Shown: piece by piece, positions 7,736 through 15,188 of the stretch | Layout of the letters: every line of letters starts with the position of its first letter | Position numbering within the stretch: position 1 is the stretch's first letter | Virus record (IMG/VR): IMGVR_UViG_3300043410_000251 | Span: 1 to 52,384 of that record | DNA length: 52,384 nucleotides | Strand: one strand, 5' to 3' | Origin: a virus | Program-made: the position numbers and the translations under genes | The notes under the pieces: generated by a model | What the model saw: the letters and a program-made list of their open reading frames with translations, nothing else | Told to the model about the DNA's origin: nothing | Database searches by the model: none

Positions 7736-8409
7736 ACATTACTTGGTCTTACAGTAGCCTGAGCCTCTTTGATCAGTGCCCTAAAAAGTACTTCCATCTC
7801 AAGGTGGAGAAGAGCATTGTCGAGCCCGAGTCGGATGCCATGAACTACGGCAAAGACTTGCACTTGGCGGCTGAGTTATTTATCCGTGACGGCAAGCCAC
7901 TCCCAGGTAAGTACGCCTACATTCAGCCCATGCTTGACACCTTGAACAAGCTCGAAGGCGAGAAGCTTTGCGAGTATGAGATGGGTGTGAAGTATGAAAA
8001 CGGTGACCTGATACCTTGCGACTTCCATGACCCTAACCGCTATTGGCGAGGCATCGCTGACCTGCTTGTGATCAATAGGGAAAAGCGGGAGGCTCGTCTG
8101 GTGGACTACAAGACCGGCAAGAGCGCGCAGTACGCAGACACCAAGCAGTTAAAGCTTTTGGCTGCAGCTACATTCTTGCACTTTCCTGACATTGAGAAGG
8201 TCAAGGCAGGGCTCTTGTTTGTGGTGGCCAAGGACTTCATCAAGGAGGACTACGATGTGGAAAATACTTACGATCTGTTCGCTCCGTTCCATCCGATTGT
8301 GGATCAGTTGGTGGCGTGCCACGAGAACAACGTGTGGAATCCCAAGCGCAACTTTACTTGCAAGAACTGGTGTCCCGTCCTAGAATGTTCCCATAACGGC
8401 AAGAGGTAA
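7732..8409 (+). CDS. PD-(D/E)XK nuclease, Cas4/RecB-like, with Fe-S cysteines
   Basis: A 225-residue exonuclease of the RecB/Cas4 group. Motifs in order: [15 protein letters not shown] at the N-terminus, a conserved histidine in [17 protein letters not shown] (metal-binding Asp), then RLVDYKTGK with the D-x-K pair and a Gln in [10 protein letters not shown]. One cysteine near the start (C16) plus three at the end ([10 protein letters not shown]) fit the 4Fe-4S arrangement seen in Cas4 and AddB. It is coupled to the sigma-like gene by an ATGA overlap and sits with replication genes, so DNA end-processing or host DNA degradation is likely. No CRISPR array or cas1 is present. Confidence 0.85.
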   Translation: MNITWSYSSLSLFDQCPKKYFHLKVEKSIVEPESDAMNYGKDLHLAAELFIRDGKPLPGKYAYIQPMLDTLNKLEGEKLCEYEMGVKYENGDLIPCDFHDPNRYWRGIADLLVINREKREARLVDYKTGKSAQYADTKQLKLLAAATFLHFPDIEKVKAGLLFVVAKDFIKEDYDVENTYDLFAPFHPIVDQLVACHENNVWNPKRNFTCKNWCPVLECSHNGKR

Positions 8410-8411
8410 CC

Positions 8412-8690
8412 ATGCCCCGCAATTACAAACGTGAATACGAAACGTACCAAGGTACGGAAGAGCAAAAGAAGAACCGTGCTCAGCGTAACAAAGCTCGTCG
8501 TGAGCTGACACGCGAAGGTAAAGTACATAAGGGTGACGGCATGGATGCCGCTCACGTGAAGGCTATTGATAAAGGCGGCTCTATCAAGAACGGTATCCGC
8601 GTGGAATCAGCAGCGAAGAACAGATCGTTTGCTCGCGACTCGAAACGCAACCTAGTGTCAGAGACAAGCAAGCGAGAGCGCAAGAAGTAA
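8412..8690 (+). CDS. Small HNH-like phage protein
   Basis: A 92-residue basic protein. The N-terminus (YKREYETYQGTEEQKKNRAQ) and the core GMDAAHVKAIDKGGSIKNGI plus AAKNRSF resemble the small HNH-like proteins found in many phages, where DH-x-x-P and N-x-x-S/R positions form the beta-beta-alpha-metal site. Here the first motif reads DAAH, the Asn is in KNRSF, and zinc-binding cysteines are absent. It may be an active minimal nuclease or a DNA-binding relic. GAGGT precedes the ATG, 2 bases after the nuclease gene. Confidence 0.65.
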   Translation: MPRNYKREYETYQGTEEQKKNRAQRNKARRELTREGKVHKGDGMDAAHVKAIDKGGSIKNGIRVESAAKNRSFARDSKRNLVSETSKRERKK

Positions 8691-8700
8691 TTCTGCAGGA

Positions 8701-8793
8701 ATCGTCTAGGACACGCAGACGTTAAAGCGAAGTGGGATCGGGTGGAAACCCCGAACGATAATAAAAATGCTTTGAAAGACCGCTTTCAGAGCG
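8701..8793 (+). ncRNA. Structured leader RNA candidate before the helicase gene
   Basis: This 122-base gap between tightly packed genes has several stems. ATCGT 8701-8705 can pair with ACGAT 8755-8759. CGTCT 8703-8707 can pair with AGACG 8717-8721 as an alternative. TCGGG 8738-8742 pairs with CCCGA 8750-8754 around loop TGGAAAC. The strongest is 8769-8778 with 8783-8792, ten pairs with one G-U and a four-base ACCG loop. No T-run follows, so it is not a standard terminator. The GTG start of the helicase lies 20 bases beyond the last stem, suggesting a cis-acting leader, a processing site or a small RNA. Confidence 0.45.
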
Positions 8794-8812
8794 ATTACGC
8801 ATCGGAGAAAAC

Positions 8813-10360
8813 GTGGAAGTAGTAGACAACAGAGCACTTTTGTTGCGCGTACGCGACGGCTACCGGATCACCAACGTGATTCCAAAGAGCCGCATTATCA
8901 AAGAACATCCAGACCACCACGAGGTGTTGGTGCACTGGGGCTTGGAAGAAGTAAAGGTTCTGCGCAATCTCAAGATCAGTGGCGCGCCCTCACCCATCGA
9001 GGGGCAGTATGCGTGGAACGGAATGTACAAACCGTTCGATCACCAGAAGACCACGGCTTCTTTCCTGACACTTAACCGCAAGGCTTTCTGTTTCAACGAG
9101 CAAGGCACTGGCAAGACCGGCTCTGTTATCTGGGCAGCAGACTACCTCATGAAGATGAAGCTTGTGCGTAGGGTGCTTGTGATTTGCCCACTGTCCATCA
9201 TGGACTCAGCCTGGAGAGCAGACCTGTTTAAGTTTGCTATGCACCGCACAGTAGACATCGCTCATGGTGCCCGCGAGAAGCGTAAAGAAATTATCAACGG
9301 CAGTGCTGAGTTTGTGGTCATCAACTTTGATGGTGTAGAGATTGTTGCAGATGACATCGCCAAAGCTGGCTTTGATCTGATCGTGGTGGACGAAGCCAAC
9401 GCATACAAGAACCCACAGACAAAACGTTGGAAGGTGTTGGCCAACATCGTCAAGCCCGACACGTGGCTCTGGATGCTCACCGGTACACCGGCATCTCAGT
9501 CTCCAGTAGATGCGTTTGGTCTTGCTAAGCTTGTCAGCCCCGAGCGTGTACCCAAGTACATGGGTGCATTCAGAGACAGTGTGATGCATAAGGTCACGCA
9601 GTTTAGATGGGTTGTGAAACCTAATGCGGAAACCATTGTTCATGAAGCCTTACAACCCGCCATTCGTTTTACCAAGGAGCAGTGCTTGGACTTACCAGAG
9701 ATGACCTACGTGACGCGTGATGTACCGCTCACAGCACAACAACAGAAGTACTACGACCTGATGCGTAAAGAGATGCTTGTCACTGCAGCCGGCGAGCAGA
9801 TCACCACAATCAACGCGGCAGCCAACCTGAACAAACTGTTGCAGCTCTCTGGCGGTGCGGTGTACTCAGACACTGGCGAAGTTGTTGAGTTTGATGCAAG
9901 CAACCGCTTGAATGTTTTACGAGAAGTTATCGATGAGGCCAGTCACAAAGTACTGGTGTTCGTCCCCTACAGACATGCTATTCAAGTTGTCTCTGACGAG
10001 TTGAGTAAGCATTACACAGTTGACGTTATTCATGGAGGAGTCACAGCAAGAAAGCGCACAGAAATATTCAACAGATTTCAAACAGAGAAAGATCCACGCA
10101 TCTTGGTTATACAGCCACAAGCTGCAAGCCATGGTGTAACACTCCACGCAGCCGACACCATCGTCTACTGGAGTCCAGTAATGTCCGTAGAGACATACCT
10201 GCAAGCAAACGCACGCGTGCACCGTGCGGGTCAGAAGAATCCAAGCACAGTCTTTCACCTGCAAGGCAGCCAAGTAGAACGTAAGATTTACAAGATGCTC
10301 CAAGAGAAGGTGGACATCCATACAAAGATGACCGATCTATACGGGGAAATACTGAGTTAA
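8813..10360 (+). CDS. SNF2/SF2-type DEAD-like helicase
   Basis: A 515-residue superfamily 2 helicase or translocase of the compact phage SNF2-like type. Motif I is EQGTGKTG (Walker A, residues 96-103), motif II VVDEAN, motif III LTGTPAS, motif V SHGVTLHAADTIVYW and motif VI QANARVHRAGQ. FDHQKTTASFL before motif I is the Q-motif equivalent. The start is GTG at 8813 after GGAGAAAAC, with no better ATG upstream. Such proteins remodel DNA or protein-DNA complexes during phage replication or recombination. An unusual structured leader precedes it. Confidence 0.9.
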   Translation: MEVVDNRALLLRVRDGYRITNVIPKSRIIKEHPDHHEVLVHWGLEEVKVLRNLKISGAPSPIEGQYAWNGMYKPFDHQKTTASFLTLNRKAFCFNEQGTGKTGSVIWAADYLMKMKLVRRVLVICPLSIMDSAWRADLFKFAMHRTVDIAHGAREKRKEIINGSAEFVVINFDGVEIVADDIAKAGFDLIVVDEANAYKNPQTKRWKVLANIVKPDTWLWMLTGTPASQSPVDAFGLAKLVSPERVPKYMGAFRDSVMHKVTQFRWVVKPNAETIVHEALQPAIRFTKEQCLDLPEMTYVTRDVPLTAQQQKYYDLMRKEMLVTAAGEQITTINAAANLNKLLQLSGGAVYSDTGEVVEFDASNRLNVLREVIDEASHKVLVFVPYRHAIQVVSDELSKHYTVDVIHGGVTARKRTEIFNRFQTEKDPRILVIQPQAASHGVTLHAADTIVYWSPVMSVETYLQANARVHRAGQKNPSTVFHLQGSQVERKIYKMLQEKVDIHTKMTDLYGEILS

Positions 10361-10367
10361 ATAATTC

Positions 10368-10395
10368 TTGACAATGTTAAGTTTGTGATTACAAT
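10368..10395 (+). promoter_or_regulatory. Near-consensus sigma-70 promoter
   Basis: TTGACA at 10368-10373 is a perfect -35 box, then 16 bases, then TACAAT at 10390-10395, one mismatch from TATAAT. It lies in the only non-coding gap between the helicase stop and the gene at 10419, whose AAGGAG site follows about 10 bases downstream. It should let host RNA polymerase start a transcript over the 130-aa protein, SSB-like protein, regulator and primase. Confidence 0.75.
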
Positions 10396-10418
10396 AGAGC
10401 GCACAAGGAGAAAATAAT

Positions 10419-10811
10419 ATGGACTACCCAACTGAAAAAGTAATCGCCGCATATATCAATTTGCGCGACGCTATCGCTGAGAAGCGTAAGCAACAAGAGG
10501 CAGAGATCCTGCATATGGAAGAGCAACTCGACATGCTCAACCAAGTGCTGTTGGCTCGCTGTGAAGAAGCCGGTGGAAACATTTCCGTCCCAGGAATTGG
10601 ACGTGTTAACCGCCGTGTTGATCATCAGTACTGGACTGACAACTGGCCTGCTTTCTACGAAATGATCAAGGAGCATGATGCATTCCATCTGCTACACAAG
10701 CGCCTGTCTATGAAGGCAGTGCGTGAGTTTCTTGAAGACAATCCTGACGCAACCCCACCTGGTCTGCATTCGGACAGCAAGTACGTGGTCACAGTGACCC
10801 GTGCATCTTAA
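10419..10811 (+). CDS. Conserved-looking phage replication-block protein, 130 aa
   Basis: The N-terminal 45 residues are a charged helix, probably coiled coil (NLRDAIAEKRKQQEAEILHM). The rest is VPGIGRVNRRVDHQYWTD followed by FYEMIKEHDAFHLLHKRLSM and ends DSKYVVTVTRAS. This layout (helix followed by a compact domain of KRL...V..Y type) is common in phage genes that sit before ssDNA-binding proteins. No enzymatic motif is seen. AAGGAG precedes the ATG and a strong promoter lies directly upstream, so it is likely well expressed. Confidence 0.7.
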   Translation: MDYPTEKVIAAYINLRDAIAEKRKQQEAEILHMEEQLDMLNQVLLARCEEAGGNISVPGIGRVNRRVDHQYWTDNWPAFYEMIKEHDAFHLLHKRLSMKAVREFLEDNPDATPPGLHSDSKYVVTVTRAS

Positions 10812-10831
10812 TTTTTAACCGGAGAAAATAA

Positions 10832-11713
10832 ATGACTGACGTAACTTTGTTTAAGGGCGGCATCCCCGCTCACTTGAAAAACGCTGAGCTCGATGCAGCA
10901 ACACTTGCCCTGATGGGTAACCAACCTGTTAAGGGACAATCAAACGCTAAGCGTATCTCTATCAAGGGTGGTGTGTGGCGTATGGTGGTGGACGGACAAG
11001 AAGTCGCTACCAACGAAGAGCGTGGCATGAACGTTGTGATCGTAGCTGCTGCGGCCAGTGAGTCACGCAAGTTCTATGCAGGTGCTTACGAAGAAGGTCA
11101 AGGTGCAAAAGCTCCCGACTGCTGGAGCACACTGGGTGACGTGCCTGATCCCCGCGCTAAGTCCCCACAATCAAACCGTTGCATGACCTGCCCACAGAAC
11201 ATTAAAGGTTCTTCTGGCCGTGGCGATGCACGTGCTTGCAAGTTTGAGCGTCGCCTTGCTGTGGTGCTTGAGAATGACCAACGCGGTGAGATCTTCCAGA
11301 TCGTTATCCCATCAAGCAGCTTGTGGAATTCTGACAACGGTAAGCTTGGCATCAAACCTTATGCAGCTTTCTTGGGCAGCCACGGCTTGAACGTGACGCA
11401 AGTTGTGACTGAGATGCGTTTTGATACAGCCGCCTCTGGTCAGAAGATTAACTTCAAGGCGGTTCGTCCTCTCGAGCCAGAAGAGATCGAGTTGATCCGC
11501 AGCTTGGCTAAGCACCCTGATGCCTTGCGTGCTATCGGCTCTACAACTGCCGAGATGGATGGTGCTGTGGCCGCCCCTGCACCTGCTGCCCCTGCCCCTG
11601 CGATTGAAGCACCTAAAGCTGCTGAGCCTGTGAAAGAGCCAGTCAAGCGTGAGAAGCCACAAGCGGCTGCTCCCAAGGATGTTTCGTCTATCTTGGACGA
11701 TTGGGCACAGTAA
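10832..11713 (+). CDS. Putative single-stranded DNA-binding protein
   Basis: A 293-residue protein. The N-terminal 230 residues include beta-rich segments (RISIKGGVWRMVVDG; MNVVIVAAAASESRKFY) and four cysteines C97, C117, C120, C136 (C-x19-C-x2-C-x15-C) that could hold zinc. An Ala/Pro-rich linker (about 235-280) leads to a short acidic tip ending SSILDDWAQ, the architecture used by ssDNA-binding proteins to contact replication partners. Position between the promoter and the primase supports that role. GGAG precedes the ATG. The identity is inferred from architecture and context; the fold is not certain. Confidence 0.6.
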   Translation: MTDVTLFKGGIPAHLKNAELDAATLALMGNQPVKGQSNAKRISIKGGVWRMVVDGQEVATNEERGMNVVIVAAAASESRKFYAGAYEEGQGAKAPDCWSTLGDVPDPRAKSPQSNRCMTCPQNIKGSSGRGDARACKFERRLAVVLENDQRGEIFQIVIPSSSLWNSDNGKLGIKPYAAFLGSHGLNVTQVVTEMRFDTAASGQKINFKAVRPLEPEEIELIRSLAKHPDALRAIGSTTAEMDGAVAAPAPAAPAPAIEAPKAAEPVKEPVKREKPQAAAPKDVSSILDDWAQ

Positions 11714-11720
11714 AAAGTTC

Positions 11721-11813
11721 GGAGTGAGGATGTGCGTCGGGTTAGCGCCGGCGCGTCCCATTAACCGGGAGGACGCTAATTGAACACTGCTTTATGTGAG
11801 CCGTCCTCACTCC
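11721..11813 (+). ncRNA. Structured RNA candidate with a 12-bp closing stem
   Basis: GGAGTGAGGATG at 11721-11732 pairs with CGTCCTCACTCC at 11802-11813 (eleven Watson-Crick pairs and one G-U). Inside, GCGTC 11734-11738 can pair with GACGC 11772-11776, and GGTTA 11740-11744 with TAACC 11762-11766. An alternative stem GCGTCC 11753-11758 with GGACGC 11771-11776 excludes the first. A perfect palindrome GCGCCGGCGC lies at 11745-11754. The region is non-coding between the SSB-like gene and a Cro-like gene, and no T-run follows. It may be a regulatory leader, a processed small RNA or an operator/origin. Confidence 0.6.
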
Positions 11814-11826
11814 ACCTTTACATACC

Positions 11827-12054
11827 ATGTACGGATATACCCTTTCACTCATTGAAGCGAACAAACGCGCTTCTCGATTTAAGCTTGGTGTCAAACTAGG
11901 ACGCGCTTGCATTGCAGCGAACGTGCCTGTGTCTGATGTTGCGAATCACTTTGGCGTATCGCGCCAAACTATTTACTCCTGGTTTTATGGCCGGAGTGAG
12001 CCACACTGGCGGCATGAGCACGCCATTGAACAGTACATAGAAAAACTGGCGTAA
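11827..12054 (+). CDS. Cro/CI-like helix-turn-helix regulator, 75 aa
   Basis: A 75-residue protein. The helix-turn-helix is clear: VPVSDVANHFGVSRQTIYSW followed by FYGRSEP, typical of small phage repressors and Cro-type proteins. The N-terminal segment LIEANKRASRFKLGVKLGR is basic and helical. It lies just after the structured RNA candidate, whose long inverted repeat might also be its operator. No strong Shine-Dalgarno is seen before ATG 11827. Targets are unknown. Confidence 0.75.
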   Translation: MYGYTLSLIEANKRASRFKLGVKLGRACIAANVPVSDVANHFGVSRQTIYSWFYGRSEPHWRHEHAIEQYIEKLA

Positions 12055-12089
12055 GCCGCACAATAACGCTGTTTTAGAAATGTGAGTGT

Positions 12090-14912
12090 ATGACCTCAAG
12101 GAATCTCTTTCTCTCCACGGTGCTGCCGACAGAAGGCATCTACTGTGTGGTGGGATTAAAAAAGGGAACCTCGAAGCAGGAATTTGTTGGATCGGTCCCA
12201 GAGCTTACTGAGCTTGTAGGGCATCTAGTTGAACAGGGGTATGACGCATACTTTGGATGCGCCAAGTTCGAGACGGATGAAGCACGGACAACGAAGAACG
12301 CTAAGTGGTTCAAATCATTTTGGCTAGATTTAGACTGTGGAGAAGGAAAGAAATATGAATCTCAAGCGCAAGCGATAACTGCCCTACGTGAGTTCTGCAA
12401 AGACACGGGGCTACCCAAACCAATCATCGTTAACTCAGGCCGAGGCGTACATACATACTGGGCGTTAGAGAATGCGATTGGTTATAACGAATGGAAACCT
12501 GTTGCCGAGTCGTTGAAGAAACTGTGCGTGACGCACAACCTACATGCAGATCCTGTTGTCACTGCGGATGCAGCACGCATCTTGCGAGTACCTGATACCT
12601 TGAACTTCAAGAACGAAGAGTCACCGTATCCAGTTGAAATTATGTCGATGTCGCAGCCGGTGGAGTTTGCGGCATTCAAGGACAAAGTTGGTGTAGACAT
12701 GATGGCCACACTGGCCGCGTCACCCAAGCGTCCGCTTGATGAGACCACATTGGCGTTGCTAGGCAACCGTGTGTCTAAGTTTTCCACCATCATGATCAAG
12801 GGCAAAGAGGGTAAAGGTTGTGCGCAGCTTACTCATATTTACGTCAACCAGAAAACCATTGAGGAACCTCTATGGAGATCCGGTCTTTCTATTGCTCAAT
12901 TCTGTGAAGATCGGGACACGGCGATACACCGCCTTTCAAGTAAGCATGATGGCTACTCACCTGCGGGTACTGAAGAGAAGGCCGCACTTATCAAGGGGCC
13001 ACATACTTGCGCCACGTTTGAAAAGACAAATCCTGTTGGATGTGATGGGTGCCCACACAAAGGCAAGATCTCTTCCCCAATTCAGCTTGGTTCTGAAATC
13101 GCCAAGGCAACTGCTGAAGACAATATTGTCGTTATCAAGAATGAAACTTTGGGGCAAGAGGTCACAGTCGAGATTCCAGAATACCCATTCCCTTACTTCC
13201 GCGGCAGGAACGGCGGTGTCTACCGCAAGGCAAACAAGGGTGATGCCGAAGAGGGCTCGGATGAACCGGCAGAAGATATTCTGGTCTACGAACACGACCT
13301 CTATGTGGTCAAACGATTAGAAGACCCTGAGTTGGGTGAGATGGTGTGGATGCGTCTGCACCTGCCAAGAGATGGCATACGTGAGTTCTCTATTCCTCTG
13401 GCCAGTGTACTGGCTAAGGACAAGTTAAGAGATGTGATCGCGTCTAAGGGCGTGGCGGCATTGAACAAACAGATGGACAGCATCATGGCTTATATGACAC
13501 GTTGGGTAAAGGAATTACAACTTATGACAAATGCAGAGAAGTCCCGCCTCCAGTTTGGTTGGACAGCAGACAATACGTTTGTGGTGGGAGACCGCGAGAT
13601 CAAAGTGGGGGAGACAATTTACAGCCCACCATCTTCATCCACTGCCAATCTGGTGCCAGCCTACGCTAAGAAAGGTGCATTAGAAAACTGGAAGCGTGTG
13701 GCCAACTGGTATGCGCGCCCAGGCATGGAGGCTCGTGCATTCAATCTGTTTGCAGGCTTTGGTACACCGCTCTTGAAGTTCACCAATCTTAAAGGTGTGC
13801 AGATTCACCTGACAGATGATGGCTCAGGCACTGGTAAGACTACGATCCAGATGATGATCAACAGTATCTTTGGTCACCCATCAGAGACCATGATGCTCGA
13901 GCAGGACACGTTCAAATCTAAGATGCACCGCATGGGTACGATCCAGAACATGCCTGCAACGATTGATGAGATCACCAACATGCACAATGATGAAGTCAGT
14001 AACTTGGCTTACATCAGTACACAAGGCCGTGGCCGTAACCGCATGATGTCGCAGTCTAATTCTGAGCGTCTGAACAATACCTCGTGGGCTCTGATCTTGT
14101 GGACCTCTGGTAACCGCAGTGTGCACGATGTGCTGTACAGCATGAAGACTTTTCCCGATGGCGAGTTGGCTCGTGTGGTGGAGATCAATGTGCCCCGCGA
14201 TACAAGCATGACCAAGGAAGAAACCGACGAGCTGTACAACCTGATGTTTGAGAACTACGGCGTAGCAGGCGAAGTCTATATGCAGTATGTGGTGGCTCAC
14301 CTCGATGCCATCAAAGAAAAGATCAAAGAAGTCCAGGCGAAGTTTGATGCCGATGCCGGCTTGACTCAGCGTGAACGCTTTTACTCTGCACTTGCAGCTG
14401 TGGCTGTTGTAGGCGGCATGATCGCTAAGCGCCTTGGCTTGCATGATATTGAGACCGGTTCTGTCTATCAGTGGGCAGTGCAGTACTTCTCTAACACCAA
14501 GTCTGCGGTCAAGCCTACGGCATCCGGCCCTCTAGATCAGATCGGTAGCTACCTCAACGAGTTCAACCAGTCTGTGCTTGTGGTCAAGAGCGAGGTGGAC
14601 AGCCGTACAAACATGGAGCAGGCTCCGATGCAAATGCCGCATAGAGAGCTGCTAGTACGCTACGAGCCTGACACCCATCTGTTGTTCCTGACCACAAAGC
14701 ATTTCCGTGACTGGTGTACAAAGCACCAGACTTCTTACAAGTCAATCAGCGAAGCGTTGGAAAAGGACGGCGTTGCGCAGCTTGGGGTTAAGAAACGTCT
14801 GGCTCGTGGTACAAAGCTGAATACCCCTGCGGTGAACACCATGGTGCTCGATACCCGCAAGATCGATGGCTTTGATATGCAGGAGTTCATGCCAGATGGA
14901 AATAAAGAATGA
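12090..14912 (+). CDS. Primase-helicase: AEP primase fused to P-loop ATPase
   Basis: A 940-residue replication protein. The N-terminal archaeo-eukaryotic primase-type domain has SFWLDLDCG (D80, D82), SGRGVHTYW (H121) and then DPVVTADAARILRVPDT. A cysteine cluster follows at about residues 310-325 (THTCAT-like segment, then GCDGCPHKGK), probably zinc-binding. The ATPase carries Walker A GSGTGKT at 578-584 after the segment FAGFGTPLLKF, with MPATIDEITNM as a likely Walker B and WALILWTSGN as sensor. The architecture fits phage DUF927-type or SF3-like primase-helicases that prime and unwind at the fork. The ribosome site is weak. Confidence 0.85.
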   Translation: MTSRNLFLSTVLPTEGIYCVVGLKKGTSKQEFVGSVPELTELVGHLVEQGYDAYFGCAKFETDEARTTKNAKWFKSFWLDLDCGEGKKYESQAQAITALREFCKDTGLPKPIIVNSGRGVHTYWALENAIGYNEWKPVAESLKKLCVTHNLHADPVVTADAARILRVPDTLNFKNEESPYPVEIMSMSQPVEFAAFKDKVGVDMMATLAASPKRPLDETTLALLGNRVSKFSTIMIKGKEGKGCAQLTHIYVNQKTIEEPLWRSGLSIAQFCEDRDTAIHRLSSKHDGYSPAGTEEKAALIKGPHTCATFEKTNPVGCDGCPHKGKISSPIQLGSEIAKATAEDNIVVIKNETLGQEVTVEIPEYPFPYFRGRNGGVYRKANKGDAEEGSDEPAEDILVYEHDLYVVKRLEDPELGEMVWMRLHLPRDGIREFSIPLASVLAKDKLRDVIASKGVAALNKQMDSIMAYMTRWVKELQLMTNAEKSRLQFGWTADNTFVVGDREIKVGETIYSPPSSSTANLVPAYAKKGALENWKRVANWYARPGMEARAFNLFAGFGTPLLKFTNLKGVQIHLTDDGSGTGKTTIQMMINSIFGHPSETMMLEQDTFKSKMHRMGTIQNMPATIDEITNMHNDEVSNLAYISTQGRGRNRMMSQSNSERLNNTSWALILWTSGNRSVHDVLYSMKTFPDGELARVVEINVPRDTSMTKEETDELYNLMFENYGVAGEVYMQYVVAHLDAIKEKIKEVQAKFDADAGLTQRERFYSALAAVAVVGGMIAKRLGLHDIETGSVYQWAVQYFSNTKSAVKPTASGPLDQIGSYLNEFNQSVLVVKSEVDSRTNMEQAPMQMPHRELLVRYEPDTHLLFLTTKHFRDWCTKHQTSYKSISEALEKDGVAQLGVKKRLARGTKLNTPAVNTMVLDTRKIDGFDMQEFMPDGNKE

Positions 14913-15120
14913 GGGCGCGGAAGTCCACATTGAGTGGCACCTGCTAACCCCAGGTGCTTCTTTCTTCATTCCCGCTATACAGACAACCCAGTTGGCCCGT
15001 GCAGTACGCAAGGCGGCTACCAGGCGGGGGATCCGCCTGACCCACAGGGTTTGTGTAGATAAGGGTTTTTACGGAGTTAGGTTTTGGAGAATCGCAACGG
15101 ATGTGTTACATTCCGACTAA
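14896..15120 (+). CDS. Small phage protein at the end of the rightward operon, 74 aa
   Basis: ATG 14896 lies inside the end of the primase gene, and the frame runs to TAA 15118-15120. A further upstream in-frame ATG at 14866 is deeper in the primase and unlikely. The product is MEIKNEGAEVHIEWHLLTPG, then a helix TTQLARAVRKAATRRGI and KGFYGVRFWRIA. This basic mixed fold resembles small phage proteins of unknown role. It is the last rightward gene before the terminator. Confidence 0.6.
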   Translation: MEIKNEGAEVHIEWHLLTPGASFFIPAIQTTQLARAVRKAATRRGIRLTHRVCVDKGFYGVRFWRIATDVLHSD

Positions 15121-15161
15121 CGTATGTAGTTCATGCGTTTTTCTCCTTCCTAAGTTGGTTT

Positions 15162-15188
15162 GCGCCCCTACCCCGGGGCGCTTTTTTT
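15162..15188 (+). terminator. Rho-independent terminator of the rightward block
   Basis: GCGCCCC 15162-15168 pairs with GGGGCGC 15175-15181 around the loop TACCCC, followed by seven T (15182-15188). It is oriented for rightward transcripts; the opposite side lacks a T-run. The last T belongs to the stop codon of the leftward gene ending at 15188. Confidence 0.92.

Noticed and set aside
6982-7863. A 293-aa open frame on the minus strand opposite the sigma-like gene
   Set aside because: It is fully antisense to two well-supported genes, is Ser/Arg/Leu-rich as shadow frames are, and has no recognisable motif or ribosome site.
8691-8812. A tRNA in the gap before the helicase
   Set aside because: No cloverleaf with a T-arm GTTCRA consensus or a 7-bp acceptor stem can be drawn; the stems do not fit a tRNA.
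13881-14444. A 187-aa minus-strand frame inside the primase gene
   Set aside because: Antisense to a conserved ATPase domain, with His/Val-rich shadow composition and no context.
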